From positions 62,001 through 126,000 of the forward strand of contig CAVUOB010000011.1 in assembly GCA_963743035.1 (NCBI GenBank): a stretch of 64,000 nucleotides of DNA, read 5' to 3'. The translations under genes and the position numbers were made by a program. This DNA comes from PALSA-911 sp963743035. GTDB lineage: Bacteria > Pseudomonadota > Alphaproteobacteria > Acetobacterales > Acetobacteraceae. Below, in pieces: positions 8,182 through 18,369 of this stretch. The notes beneath the pieces were generated by a model that made no database searches, was not told the DNA's origin, and was given only the letters and a program-made list of their open reading frames with translations. Position 1 is the stretch's first letter. Each line of letters begins with the position of its first letter.

Positions 8182-9569
8182 CGATTTCCGCCGAGCTTGT
8201 GCGGCGCTGGCGCGCGCTGCGGAAGGAAGAGCTTCCCGTCCCCGTAATGGCCGCGGCGCGCCAGCATCTGCTGGATGCGATCGGGGTCGGCCTCGCCGCC
8301 GCCGGCTCGGGAACGGGCGCGCCCTATCGCAGCTACGCCGCCGCGATCGCCAATGGCGGCAAGGCGAGCGTATTCGGCTGCCCCACCGGCGCGGCGGCAT
8401 GGGACGCGGCGATGGTCAATGGCGGGCTGATCCATAGCCTGGAATACGATGACACCCATACCGGCTCGATCGTGCACGGCAGCGCGACGCTGGCCGCCGC
8501 GGCGCTGGCCGCGGGCGAGGCGGCCGGCGCTACCGGGGCCGCCGTCCTCGGTGCCTATGCGCGCGGCTGGGAGGTTCTGGTGCGCATCGGCCTCGCCGCG
8601 CCCGGCGGCTTCCAGGCGCGCGGCTTCCAGATCACCTCGGTCGCCGGCGCGCTGGTCGCCGCCCTGATCGGCGCCGATCTGTTCGGCCTCGACGAGGACC
8701 AGAGCATGGCCGCGGTCGGCATCGCGCTCAGCCAGGCCTCGGGAGTGTTCGAGTTCCTGACCAACGGCTCCTCGGTCAAGTCGCTGCATCCGGGCTGGGC
8801 CGCGCATGGCGGGCTGATCGCCGCACAGCTCGCCCGCGCCGGCATGACCGGGCCGCTGACCGCGATCGAGGGGCGGTTCGGCCTGTTCGCGACCTTCGCC
8901 GGCGATCCCGGCGCGGCCTTGCGGCTGCGCGGCCTGCTCGACGATCTCGGCACGGTTTGGCACCTGCCCGACGCCGCGTTCAAGTTTTATCCGTGCTGCC
9001 ATTACATCCATCCCTTCGTCGAGGCCGCCGGTATCCTGGCGGACCGCGGCGTGACGCCGGCCGGAATACGGCGGCTGATCTGCCGGGTGCCCGCCGGGGC
9101 CGCGTCGATCATTTGCGAGCCCTGGACGGCGAAGCAGGTGCCGGCCACGCCGCACGCGGCGCGCTGGAGCCTGCCGATCGTGGTCGCCGCGCGGCTGGTC
9201 GAGGGCAGCGTCGGCCTGGCGACGTTCGAGACGCCGATCGCGCCGGCGGCGCGCGATCTGGCGACGCGCATCGTCTGGGAACCGCTCCCGGATGCCGCTT
9301 TCCCGCGCCGGTTCGAGGCGGAGCTGTCCTGCGAGCTGATCGACGGCCGTACCGAGACGGTGCGCGTCGATGATGTCTACGGCAACCATTCCCGCCCGGC
9401 CGCGGACGAGGACGTGCGCCGCAAGTTCCGCGCCAACGCCGCCCATGCCCTGGACGCGGACGCGGTCGCAGCACTGGAGACAGCCGTGGCGGAGCTTGAC
9501 CGGGCCGCCTCGCTTGCCGCGGTCAGCGGCGCCCTCAGACCCGAAATCCGCAAGCAAAGGACAGCATGA
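8178..9569 (+). CDS. MmgE/PrpD family protein (second copy)
   Basis: This 463-residue MmgE/PrpD superfamily protein shows the family segments LLDAIGVGLAAAGSG, NGGLIHSLEYDDTHTGSIVHGSA (a conserved His/Asp-rich active-site loop), SSVKSLHPGWAAHGGLIAA and KFYPCCHYIHPFVEA. It keeps the DDTH loop, whereas the upstream paralogue at 5393-6811 has ELDEGYRAIPCHAG at the equivalent place; this suggests the two have different roles. It overlaps the flavoprotein gene by four bases (ATGA) and the downstream amidohydrolase gene by four. The exact reaction cannot be assigned. Confidence 0.82.
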   Translation: MTISAELVRRWRALRKEELPVPVMAAARQHLLDAIGVGLAAAGSGTGAPYRSYAAAIANGGKASVFGCPTGAAAWDAAMVNGGLIHSLEYDDTHTGSIVHGSATLAAAALAAGEAAGATGAAVLGAYARGWEVLVRIGLAAPGGFQARGFQITSVAGALVAALIGADLFGLDEDQSMAAVGIALSQASGVFEFLTNGSSVKSLHPGWAAHGGLIAAQLARAGMTGPLTAIEGRFGLFATFAGDPGAALRLRGLLDDLGTVWHLPDAAFKFYPCCHYIHPFVEAAGILADRGVTPAGIRRLICRVPAGAASIICEPWTAKQVPATPHAARWSLPIVVAARLVEGSVGLATFETPIAPAARDLATRIVWEPLPDAAFPRRFEAELSCELIDGRTETVRVDDVYGNHSRPAADEDVRRKFRANAAHALDADAVAALETAVAELDRAASLAAVSGALRPEIRKQRTA

Positions 9570-10954
9570 TGGCATTTGATCTGGTGGTGCGCGGTGCTGA
9601 CGCGATCCTGCCGGGCAGCGGCCGGGTGGCCTGCGACATCGCGGTCGCGGACGGCAAGATCGCGGCGATCCTCGCCCCCGGCGCGGCCTGCGCCGCCGAG
9701 GCGGCGTTCGAGGCGCGCGGGCTGGTGGTCCTGCCGGGTGCCATCGACGTGCATCTGCATCTCGGCCACGGCAAGGACATCTCCCGCCCGCGCGTGCCCG
9801 CCGATGCCGACCGGGAGAGTGCCGCCGCGGCGATGGGCGGCATCTCTTGCTTCGTGCCCTATCTGATGGCGACCGAACGCTTCGAGGACATCTTCGAGGA
9901 TGTGCGTGCTGTCACCGAAGCCGGCTCGCGGATCGATTTCGGCTATCACTTCATCATCTCGACCGAGGACCAACTCGCCGGCGTGCCTTCCTATGCCCGC
10001 GAATACGGGGCCCCCAGCTTCAAGATCTTCATGAACAACCGCGGCGGCGAGGGCGCGCGCCTCGGCCTGCCGGACATCGACGACGGCTTCCTGCTGCGGC
10101 TATGCGAGGCGGCGGCGGCAAACGGCGGCATGGTCTGCCCGCATCCCGAGACCATCGAGCTCGCCTGGGTGGCGCGCGAACGGGCCAGGGCCGCCGACCC
10201 TGAGGGAAAAGGCGGATTGGCGACCTGGAACGCCTCCCGGCCGCCCTTCGTCGAGGCCGACGCCGTGCAGCGCGCCGCCTATATCGCGCATGTGGCGGGT
10301 GCGCCGCTTTATGTCGTGCACACCTCCTCGGCCGAGGCGCTGGAGGCGGCGCTGCGGCACCGGCGTGCCGGCGCGCAGGTGCTGGTGGAGACCTGCCCGC
10401 ATTACCTGACCCATGACGTCACCTCGGCCGGTGACGTCGCCAAGATCAACCCGCCACTGCGCGAGCCCGCCGACCGGGAGGCGCTGTGGCAGGGGCTGCT
10501 GTCCGGTGAGATCGACACGGTCGGCACCGACCACGTGCATCGCGACATCTCCTCCAAGGCCGGCGGCATTTGGGCGGCGTCGCCGGGCTGCCCGGGCCTG
10601 GAGACCATGCTGCCCGTGCTGCTGAGCGAAGGCCACCACAAGCGCGGGATGAGCCTCGAGCGGATCGCCGCGGTCAGCGCGACCAACCCGGCACGCGCCA
10701 TGGGCCTCGGGCATGTGAAGGGCGCGATCGTGCCGGGGCTGGATGCGGACCTGACCATCGTGGATCCGGATGCGGTGTGGACGCTGGACCGTTCCAACGT
10801 GGTGTCCGGCGCCGGCTATTCGATCTATGAGGGCTGGGAGTTCCACGGTCGCGTCGTGCATGGTTTCGTCCGTGGCCGCCCGGTGCTGCGGGACGGGACG
10901 CTGACCGAAGGCGCCGTCGGCACCGGCCGCTACGTGCATCGCCGGCTGAGCTAG
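9566..10954 (+). CDS. Cyclic amidohydrolase (dihydropyrimidinase/hydantoinase/allantoinase family)
   Basis: This 462-residue metal-dependent hydrolase has the cyclic amidohydrolase fold. The binuclear metal ligands can be placed: His63 and His65 (DVHLHLGHG), carboxylated Lys153 (SFKIFM), His193 (CPHPET), His252 (VVHTSSAEA) and Asp322 (GTDHVHRD). Enzymes of this type open hydantoins, dihydropyrimidines, allantoin or cyclic imides. AAGG lies before ATG 9566, which overlaps the stop of the MmgE/PrpD gene. It is the last gene of the operon. With the amidase at 208-888 it forms a plausible two-step route: ring opening, then hydrolysis of the linear amide. Substrate specificity is unresolved. Confidence 0.85.
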   Translation: MMAFDLVVRGADAILPGSGRVACDIAVADGKIAAILAPGAACAAEAAFEARGLVVLPGAIDVHLHLGHGKDISRPRVPADADRESAAAAMGGISCFVPYLMATERFEDIFEDVRAVTEAGSRIDFGYHFIISTEDQLAGVPSYAREYGAPSFKIFMNNRGGEGARLGLPDIDDGFLLRLCEAAAANGGMVCPHPETIELAWVARERARAADPEGKGGLATWNASRPPFVEADAVQRAAYIAHVAGAPLYVVHTSSAEALEAALRHRRAGAQVLVETCPHYLTHDVTSAGDVAKINPPLREPADREALWQGLLSGEIDTVGTDHVHRDISSKAGGIWAASPGCPGLETMLPVLLSEGHHKRGMSLERIAAVSATNPARAMGLGHVKGAIVPGLDADLTIVDPDAVWTLDRSNVVSGAGYSIYEGWEFHGRVVHGFVRGRPVLRDGTLTEGAVGTGRYVHRRLS

Positions 10955-10982
10955 CGATACGCCCCCGCGGGATACTCCGGCG

Positions 10983-12251
10983 TCAGGGGCCCGGTCCGGC
11001 CGCCTTGTCCGCGGAGGCGCGTCCGGCGTGGATCCGGCCGGGCGTGATGCCGCCCTGGCGGAAGCCGAACTGGCCGATCGCGTAATTCCCGAGCGCGGCC
11101 AGTTCCTGGTCCGTGTAGGCGCCGGTGAATTCGTGCATGAACATCAGGCCCTGGCTGGTGGCGATCTGCGTGCCCTGCGTCAGCACCTGCACCAGGTTGG
11201 TGCCGACGGTATCGCCGGTGCTGTGCGATCCCTTCAGCGCCGCCCAGGGCGCCTGGCGTCCGTCGCCGTTCGGCAGATGGCAGCCGGCGCAGGCCTGCGC
11301 GAACAGGCGCGGGCCGAGCATCCCGGACGGAGCAGGCGGCGATCCCGCCTGCACGGCGGGTGGTCCGTCCGGCTGCGCCGGAATGGCGCGCAGATAGGTC
11401 ACCATGGCGCGGATGTCCTCTTGCGTCAGGTAGCGCAGGCTGTCTTCCACCGCCTCCGCCATCGGGCCCGAGGCGGGGCCGCGCCCGTCGGCGTGTCCGG
11501 TGGAGAGATATTGCGCCAGCTGCGCATCGCTCCAGCCGCCGAGGCCGGCATTGCGGTCGCTGGTCAGGTTATAGGCCAGCCAGCCCTGCTGTTCGGCCCC
11601 AGCGAACTTCCTGGCGTTGTCCAGTCCCATCATGAAATTGCGCGGCGTGTGGCATTCGCCGCAATGGCCCAGCGCCTCGACGATATAGGCGCCGCGATTG
11701 TACTCGGCCGGTTGGGTGCTGTCCGGCTGGAAGCGGCGGTCGGGGTTGTTCAGCAGGTTCCAGAAGAACAAGGCCCAGCGCTGGTTGTACGGAAAGGCGA
11801 TCCGGTTCTCCGGCACCGTGGCGCGGATCGGCGCCACGCTCATCAGATAGGCCTTCACCGCCAGCGCGTCCTCCCGCGTCATTTGGGTGTACGAAGGGTA
11901 GGGCATGGCCGGATAGAGATGCCTGCCGCCGCGGCCGACGCCTTGATGCAGCATGGCGACCCAGTCGTCATCGGAGTAGCCGACGATGCCGGTGTCGGGG
12001 TCCGGCGTGATGTTGGGCGAGTACAGCGTGCCGAAGGGCAGGGCGAAGGCGCGGCCGCCGGCGAAGGCCTGGCCGCCCGGCGCCGTGTGGCAGGCGACGC
12101 AGTCGGCCGCGCGCGCGACGTATTCGCCGCGGGCGATCAGATCGGCCTGTGCATCGGCGTGTGCGGCCGGCGGCGGCCAGGCGAACAGCAGCGTGGCCCC
12201 GGCGAGCACCCTGGCGGCGACGGATTTGCGCATCGCTGCGGTGCCGCTCAT
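10983..12251 (-). CDS. Triheme cytochrome c, membrane dehydrogenase electron-transfer subunit
   Basis: This 422-residue exported protein has a cleavable signal peptide (residues 1-33, ending AAHADA) and three CxxCH heme sites: Cys51-Cys54-His55 (CVACH), Cys197-Cys200-His201 (CGECH) and Cys321-Cys324-His325 (CAGCH). This matches the cytochrome subunit of acetic-acid-bacterial alcohol and aldehyde dehydrogenases and of membrane isoquinoline oxidoreductase-like complexes. It would pass electrons from the molybdenum subunit to the quinone pool or an oxidase. The gene overlaps the molybdenum subunit gene by four bases (ATGA). Heme loading would depend on the Ccm system encoded at 18936-24072. Confidence 0.9.
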   Translation of the reverse strand: MSGTAAMRKSVAARVLAGATLLFAWPPPAAHADAQADLIARGEYVARAADCVACHTAPGGQAFAGGRAFALPFGTLYSPNITPDPDTGIVGYSDDDWVAMLHQGVGRGGRHLYPAMPYPSYTQMTREDALAVKAYLMSVAPIRATVPENRIAFPYNQRWALFFWNLLNNPDRRFQPDSTQPAEYNRGAYIVEALGHCGECHTPRNFMMGLDNARKFAGAEQQGWLAYNLTSDRNAGLGGWSDAQLAQYLSTGHADGRGPASGPMAEAVEDSLRYLTQEDIRAMVTYLRAIPAQPDGPPAVQAGSPPAPSGMLGPRLFAQACAGCHLPNGDGRQAPWAALKGSHSTGDTVGTNLVQVLTQGTQIATSQGLMFMHEFTGAYTDQELAALGNYAIGQFGFRQGGITPGRIHAGRASADKAAGPGP

Positions 12252-14410
12252 GCGCCCTGCAGCTGGCCGTTGCCGAACGGCAGCCGCCGCAGCCGCTGCC
12301 CGGTGGCGGCGAAGATGGCGTTTCCGAGCGAGGGCGCGGCCGCGACCGTGCCGGTCTCGCCGATGCCGCCGGGCTTTTCGTTGTTGCGTATCTGAAAGAC
12401 CTCGATCTTCGGCGCCTCGTTGATGCGCATGGCGCGGTAGTCGTGGAAATTGCTCTGCTCCACGGCGCCGTTGCGCAGCGTGATCTCATTGTACATCGCC
12501 GTGCCCAGCCCCAGTATCAGGCCGCCTTCGATCTGCGCGCGCACGGTGTCGGGATTGACCGTGGACCCGCAATCCACCGCCACGACCGCGCGGTGCAACA
12601 GGATCTCCCCGGCCGGGGAGATTTCGGTCTCGATGACGCAGGACAGGTAGCTGCCGAAGGCGAACTGCACGCTGATGCCGCGCCCGGTCCGGGGCGGAAG
12701 CTTGCCGCCCCAGCCGGATTTCTCCGCCGCCAGGTTCAGCACCGCCAGCGCGCGCGGGTTCTTCTGCAGCAGTGCCCGGCGGAACGCCACCGGGTCCTGC
12801 CTGGCCGCGGCCGCCAGTTCGTCGATGAAACTTTCGACGACGAACACGTTATGGGTCGGGCCGACGCCGCGCCACCAGCCGGTATTCATGCCGTCCGGCT
12901 CGTGGCGCATGTAATCCACCAGCACGGCCGGCATGTCGTACGGGGTCTCCGCGGCGCATTCGACCGCGTCGGGGTCGAGCCCGTTCTTGAACCCCGCCGG
13001 CGCCCAGCGCGCCACGATCGAGGACCCGGTCACCCGGTGCGTCCAGCCGACCAGCCTGCCGGCGGCGTCCAGTCCGGCGGCGACGCGGTCGTAATAATAG
13101 GGGCGGTAGTAGTCGTGGCGCAGGTCTTCCTCGCGCGTCCACACCAGCTTGACCGGGTAGCTCACCTGCCGGGCGATGGCGGCGGCGACGGCGATGCTGT
13201 CGATGTCCAGCCGGCGGCCGAACGCGCCGCCCATGTAGAGGTTGTTCACCGTCACTTTCGCCGGCGGCAATCCGGTTGCGTCCGCCACGGCCTTCTGCGC
13301 GCGCACCGGCACCTGCGTGCCGACCCAGATCTCGGCCCGGTCCGGCTGGATGTGCAGCGTGCAGTTCAGCGGCTCCATCGGCGAGTGCGACAGGAACGGG
13401 AGCTGATAGATCGCCGACAGCCGGGTGGCCGCGCCGCCGATCGCGGCGGCGGCGTCCCCATCGCGCCGGGCGATCACACCCTGGTTCTGCGAGGCCTGGT
13501 CCATCGAGGTGATGAGTGACCGGGTCGTCACCTGGCCGTTCGGGCCGCCGTCCCAGACCGGGTTCAGCGCTTCCAGCCCCTTCTTGGCCGCCCACATATG
13601 ATCCCCGATCACGGCCACCGCCTCATCCCCGGCACGAATGACGTCGCGTACGCCGGGCACGCGGCGCGCTGCCGCCTCGTCCATGCGCACCAGCTTGCCG
13701 CCCTTCACCGGGGTGATCGCGAGCGTGCCGATCCGCATGCCCTCTACCTTGGCGTCGATGCCGAACACCGCGCTGCCGTTTACCTTGGACGGCGTGTCCA
13801 GCCGCTTGGCATCGGTGCCGATCAGCCTGAACTGCGCCGGGTCCTTCAGCGTCAAATCCCGCGGCACGGGCTGGCTGGCGGCGTCGCTGGCGATATCGCC
13901 GTAGCCGAGCGCGCGATGGCTGGCGTCGTGATGCACCACACCCCGCTCGGCCCGGCAGGTCGCGGGGTCGACGCCCCAGCGTTTGGCCGCGGCGCCGACC
14001 AGCATGATGCGCGCGGCCGCGCCGGCCTGGCGCAGCCGCATCCAGTCGGTGCGGATCGAGGTGGATCCACCGGTTGCCTGGTCTCCAAGAAGCGGATCGA
14101 TGTATTTCGCGAGGTCGGGTGGAGCTGCCTGCACCTGGATCTGGTCAAGACCCACTTCCAGCTCTTCGCCGATCAGCATGGCGGCACTGGTGTAGAGACC
14201 TTGGCCGACCTCGGCATGCGGCAGGATGAGGGTGATCGCGCCATGCGGCTCGATCCGCACGAAGGCGTTGGGGACGAACGGGCCGCCGGGGCCGGGCGCG
14301 GGATCGGCGGCGGCGGCGAGGCTCGGAAGGCGCAGACCGAGCAGCAGCCCGCCACCCGCGAGCAGCCCGGCCTTCAGCAGCATCCGGCGCGAGGGTATGT
14401 CATGTCCCAT
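12248..14410 (-). CDS. iorB: Xanthine oxidase-family molybdopterin subunit, isoquinoline 1-oxidoreductase beta-like
   Basis: This protein of about 720 residues begins with a twin-arginine signal (SRRMLLKAGLLAGGG), as expected for periplasmic IorB-type subunits. Molybdopterin-binding-domain segments include NAFVRIEPHGAITLILPHAEVGQG, MYMGGAFGRRLDID and GGIGETGTVAAAPSLGNAIFA; the last contains the conserved glutamate before the C-terminus. The family oxidises N-heterocycles or aldehydes. ATG 14410 has GAGG nine bases upstream; GTG 14425, which overlaps the iorA stop, is an alternative. Transcribed with the iron-sulfur and cytochrome subunits, it should form a three-part dehydrogenase facing the periplasm. 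Substrate is unknown, but aldehyde is likely given the cytochrome partner. Confidence 0.85.
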   Translation of the reverse strand: MGHDIPSRRMLLKAGLLAGGGLLLGLRLPSLAAAADPAPGPGGPFVPNAFVRIEPHGAITLILPHAEVGQGLYTSAAMLIGEELEVGLDQIQVQAAPPDLAKYIDPLLGDQATGGSTSIRTDWMRLRQAGAAARIMLVGAAAKRWGVDPATCRAERGVVHHDASHRALGYGDIASDAASQPVPRDLTLKDPAQFRLIGTDAKRLDTPSKVNGSAVFGIDAKVEGMRIGTLAITPVKGGKLVRMDEAAARRVPGVRDVIRAGDEAVAVIGDHMWAAKKGLEALNPVWDGGPNGQVTTRSLITSMDQASQNQGVIARRDGDAAAAIGGAATRLSAIYQLPFLSHSPMEPLNCTLHIQPDRAEIWVGTQVPVRAQKAVADATGLPPAKVTVNNLYMGGAFGRRLDIDSIAVAAAIARQVSYPVKLVWTREEDLRHDYYRPYYYDRVAAGLDAAGRLVGWTHRVTGSSIVARWAPAGFKNGLDPDAVECAAETPYDMPAVLVDYMRHEPDGMNTGWWRGVGPTHNVFVVESFIDELAAAARQDPVAFRRALLQKNPRALAVLNLAAEKSGWGGKLPPRTGRGISVQFAFGSYLSCVIETEISPAGEILLHRAVVAVDCGSTVNPDTVRAQIEGGLILGLGTAMYNEITLRNGAVEQSNFHDYRAMRINEAPKIEVFQIRNNEKPGGIGETGTVAAAPSLGNAIFAATGQRLRRLPFGNGQLQGA

Positions 14411-14421
14411 GGGTGAATGCC

Positions 14422-14871
14422 TCACGCGGCGGCGGCATGAATGGCGTCACGGATGCGCACATAGGTGCCGCAGCGGCAGATATTGCCGGACATGGCATCG
14501 TCGATATCCGCATCCGTGGGCTTCGCGACGCGGTTCAGCAGCGCCGTCGCGGCCATGATCTGTCCCGGCTGGCAGTAGCCGCATTGCACGACTTCCTTGT
14601 CGAGCCAGGCCTGCTGGATCTTCCGCCCGTTCGGCGTGTCGCCGACTGCCTCGATCGTGGTCACCGGCTGGTTGCCCAGCAGGCTGACCGGATACAGGCA
14701 GGCGCGCACCGCTTCGCTGCCCACATGCACGGTGCAGGCGCCGCACTGGGCGATGCCGCAGCCGAACTTCGTTCCGGTCATTCCCAGCACGTCGCGCAGC
14801 ACCCAGAGCAGCGGCATGTCGCCGGGGACATCGACCTGATGGACCTGTCCATTGATGAGCATGCTGATCAT
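14422..14871 (-). CDS. iorA: [2Fe-2S] subunit, isoquinoline 1-oxidoreductase alpha-like
   Basis: This 149-residue small subunit of a xanthine oxidase-family enzyme carries two [2Fe-2S] centres: plant-type cluster cysteines at 38, 43, 46 and 58 (FGCGIAQCGACTVH) and C-terminal cluster cysteines at 97, 100, 132 and 134 (CGYCQPGQ and NICRCGTY). The start at 14871 is supported by GGGGAGA six to seven bases upstream; the frame stays open 45 codons further upstream without homology. It has no signal peptide and would be co-exported with the Tat-targeted molybdenum subunit. It is the first gene of the iorA-iorB-cytochrome operon. Confidence 0.9.
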   Translation of the reverse strand: MISMLINGQVHQVDVPGDMPLLWVLRDVLGMTGTKFGCGIAQCGACTVHVGSEAVRACLYPVSLLGNQPVTTIEAVGDTPNGRKIQQAWLDKEVVQCGYCQPGQIMAATALLNRVAKPTDADIDDAMSGNICRCGTYVRIRDAIHAAAA

Positions 14872-15261
14872 CGAATTCTCCCCTGGAGGGTACCCGACGC
14901 GACCGCCGCAGCCTCGGACGACGACATTTTTCCAAAATAGCGCTCTGGAATGCCCGGGCCAAATCACAATGCGCGAGAGCTGCGATGCTAATTCGCACGC
15001 GACCAAATCTGAATGACGAACGGGTTTTAACTCGATATGGGAAACGCATTGTTCAGGTGAAACTGCAGTAAATAGCTGAATTTCCGATGGTATATTCTGA
15101 ATTATCGTCAGGTATCCTGTCGGCCGGCCTTGACGTGCAGAAATTTACTTGTGCGCTTGACTTGCCGGCTGGGGCGGCCGCTGTCCGTGCCTGGCCGTTC
15201 TCTCACCTTCCTGTTACCGTTGCCGGGAGGCCGCCATGACGGCATTTCCGGGAGAACGCCA
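14872..15261. other. Divergent intergenic region, 390 bases
   Basis: This region separates the leftward iorA operon from the rightward glutathione S-transferase gene. It is clearly more AT-rich than the genes around it, particularly 14990-15120, and should hold promoters for both directions. I could not pick a convincing -35/-10 pair: TTGACG at 15130 and TTGACT at 15157 lack a good -10 at the right distance. No gene, repeat or terminator was recognised. Confidence 0.5.
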
Positions 15262-15861
15262 ATGACCGCACCGCTGAAGATTTACGGGATTCCCCAATCG
15301 CGCGCCGCGCGCAGCCTTTGGCTGGCACGCGAGCTCGGGCTGCCGCATGAAAACGTGAAAGTGCATTTCGCCAAGACCCGCGAATCGCCGGACCTGCTGC
15401 GCGCCAACCCGAACGCCCGCGTGCCGGCGATCGACGATGACGGCTTCACGCTCTACGAATCGATGGCGATCAACCTGTATCTCGCCAAGAAATACGGCCA
15501 GGGCCATGCGATCGGCCTCCACTCCCTTGAGGAGGAGGCGCTGGCGACGCAGTGGAGCTTCTGGGTCATGACCGAGGTGGAGAAGCCGCTGTTGACGAAC
15601 ATGCTGCACGGCCTCGGCATGCGCCCGGTGGACGATGCCACGCTGGCGCAATGCAAGGCCGACCTCGCGCAGCCGCTGCAGGTGCTGGAAGACCATCTCG
15701 GCGGCCAGCCGTATCTGCTCGGCGACCGCTTCACGGTCGCCGACCTGAACGTCGCCTCCGTCATGGTCTGGGCCAAGGCGGGCAGGCTGGACCTGTCCGC
15801 CTATCCCAAGGTCGCCGACTGGCTGGGCCGCTGCATGGCCCGGCCAGCCTTCAAGGGCTGA
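15262..15861 (+). CDS. Glutathione S-transferase family protein
   Basis: This 199-residue protein has a thioredoxin-fold N-domain and an all-helical C-domain. IYGIPQSRAARSLWLARELG at the N-terminus provides the likely glutathione-activating serine. NARVPAIDDDGFTLYESMAI contains the conserved cis-proline and the Glu-Ser pair that binds the glutathione gamma-glutamyl group. The C-domain carries the structural motif FTVADLNVASVM. The start at 15262 is set by GGGAGAA just upstream; an open frame from 15130 has no homology. It may detoxify electrophiles. It ends three bases before the convergent acetyl-CoA synthetase gene. Confidence 0.9.
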   Translation: MTAPLKIYGIPQSRAARSLWLARELGLPHENVKVHFAKTRESPDLLRANPNARVPAIDDDGFTLYESMAINLYLAKKYGQGHAIGLHSLEEEALATQWSFWVMTEVEKPLLTNMLHGLGMRPVDDATLAQCKADLAQPLQVLEDHLGGQPYLLGDRFTVADLNVASVMVWAKAGRLDLSAYPKVADWLGRCMARPAFKG

Positions 15862-15864
15862 GCC

Positions 15865-17817
<1,953 letters not shown>

Positions 17818-17901
17818 GGTTCAGTTCCTTCCCGGTTTTTCAGTCAGATCGCCCGTCCCGCCGGCGCCGGCCGCCCGGCTTGGGCGCCCAGGCGAGCAGC
17901 G

Positions 17902-18369
17902 CTAAAGCCCGGCATCTTCCGCCACCAGCAACTCGCCATCCTTGATCTGGATCACAACGGCTTCGAGCGCGTCGCCCTGGCAGGGGCCGCGCACGCAATG
18001 CCCGTCCGCGATCCGGAACTCGGCGCCGTGGGTCGAACAGACAATAAACTGCCCGTCGACCGAGAGGAAGCGGTCCGGCGCCCAATCGAGGGCGATGCCG
18101 ATATGGGGGCAGGCGTTCACGTAGACCCGGATATCCGCGCCCTGGCGTACCGCGAACAGGCCGGTGAAGCCGCCCGGGGCGGGCGGAAAGCCCTTGGCGC
18201 CCGGATCGGGAAGCTCCTCGATCCGGCAGAGCCGGCGCAGCCGCGGCGGGATCAAGGACGGTTCGACCCCCACGGGATCGCTCGGGTGCGGATCGCTCAG
18301 GACCGGCCTGCCGAGGATCTGGCTGCCCGAGAACTGGCTGCGTGAGATCTGGCAGTCTGGGGCTTCCAT
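17902..18369 (-). CDS. Rieske [2Fe-2S] domain protein
   Basis: This protein of about 155 residues has a single Rieske domain: CPHIG and CSTHGAEF give the Cys-x-His and Cys-x-x-His cluster ligands. The C-terminus, CVRGPCQGDALEAVVIQIKDG, matches Rieske ferredoxins of aromatic dioxygenase or nitrite reductase NirD type. The first 35 or so residues are a low-complexity segment produced by a 15-base tandem array shared, in another frame, with the 3' end of the EVE gene. The start is therefore doubtful: ATG 18369, TTG 18396 and GTG starts inside the array are all weak. No partner oxygenase is nearby, so its electron acceptor is unknown. Confidence 0.75.
   Translation of the reverse strand: MEAPDCQISRSQFSGSQILGRPVLSDPHPSDPVGVEPSLIPPRLRRLCRIEELPDPGAKGFPPAPGGFTGLFAVRQGADIRVYVNACPHIGIALDWAPDRFLSVDGQFIVCSTHGAEFRIADGHCVRGPCQGDALEAVVIQIKDGELLVAEDAGL
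18276..18360. repeat. Diverged 15-bp tandem array at the EVE/Rieske junction
   Basis: About six units of 15 bases, each starting GA(T/C/A)C, for example GATCTGGCTGCCCGA (18316-18330), GAACTGGCTGCGTGA (18331-18345) and GATCTGGCAGTCTGG (18346-18360). On the minus strand the array is read in two frames: as the C-terminal tail of the EVE protein, whose stop codon (18297-18299) lies inside it, and as the N-terminal segment of the Rieske protein. Confidence 0.7.

Noticed and set aside
18276..18360. Possible CRISPR-like array at the EVE/Rieske junction
   Set aside because: Units are 15 bp, contiguous without spacers and diverged; this is a tandem minisatellite, not a CRISPR array.
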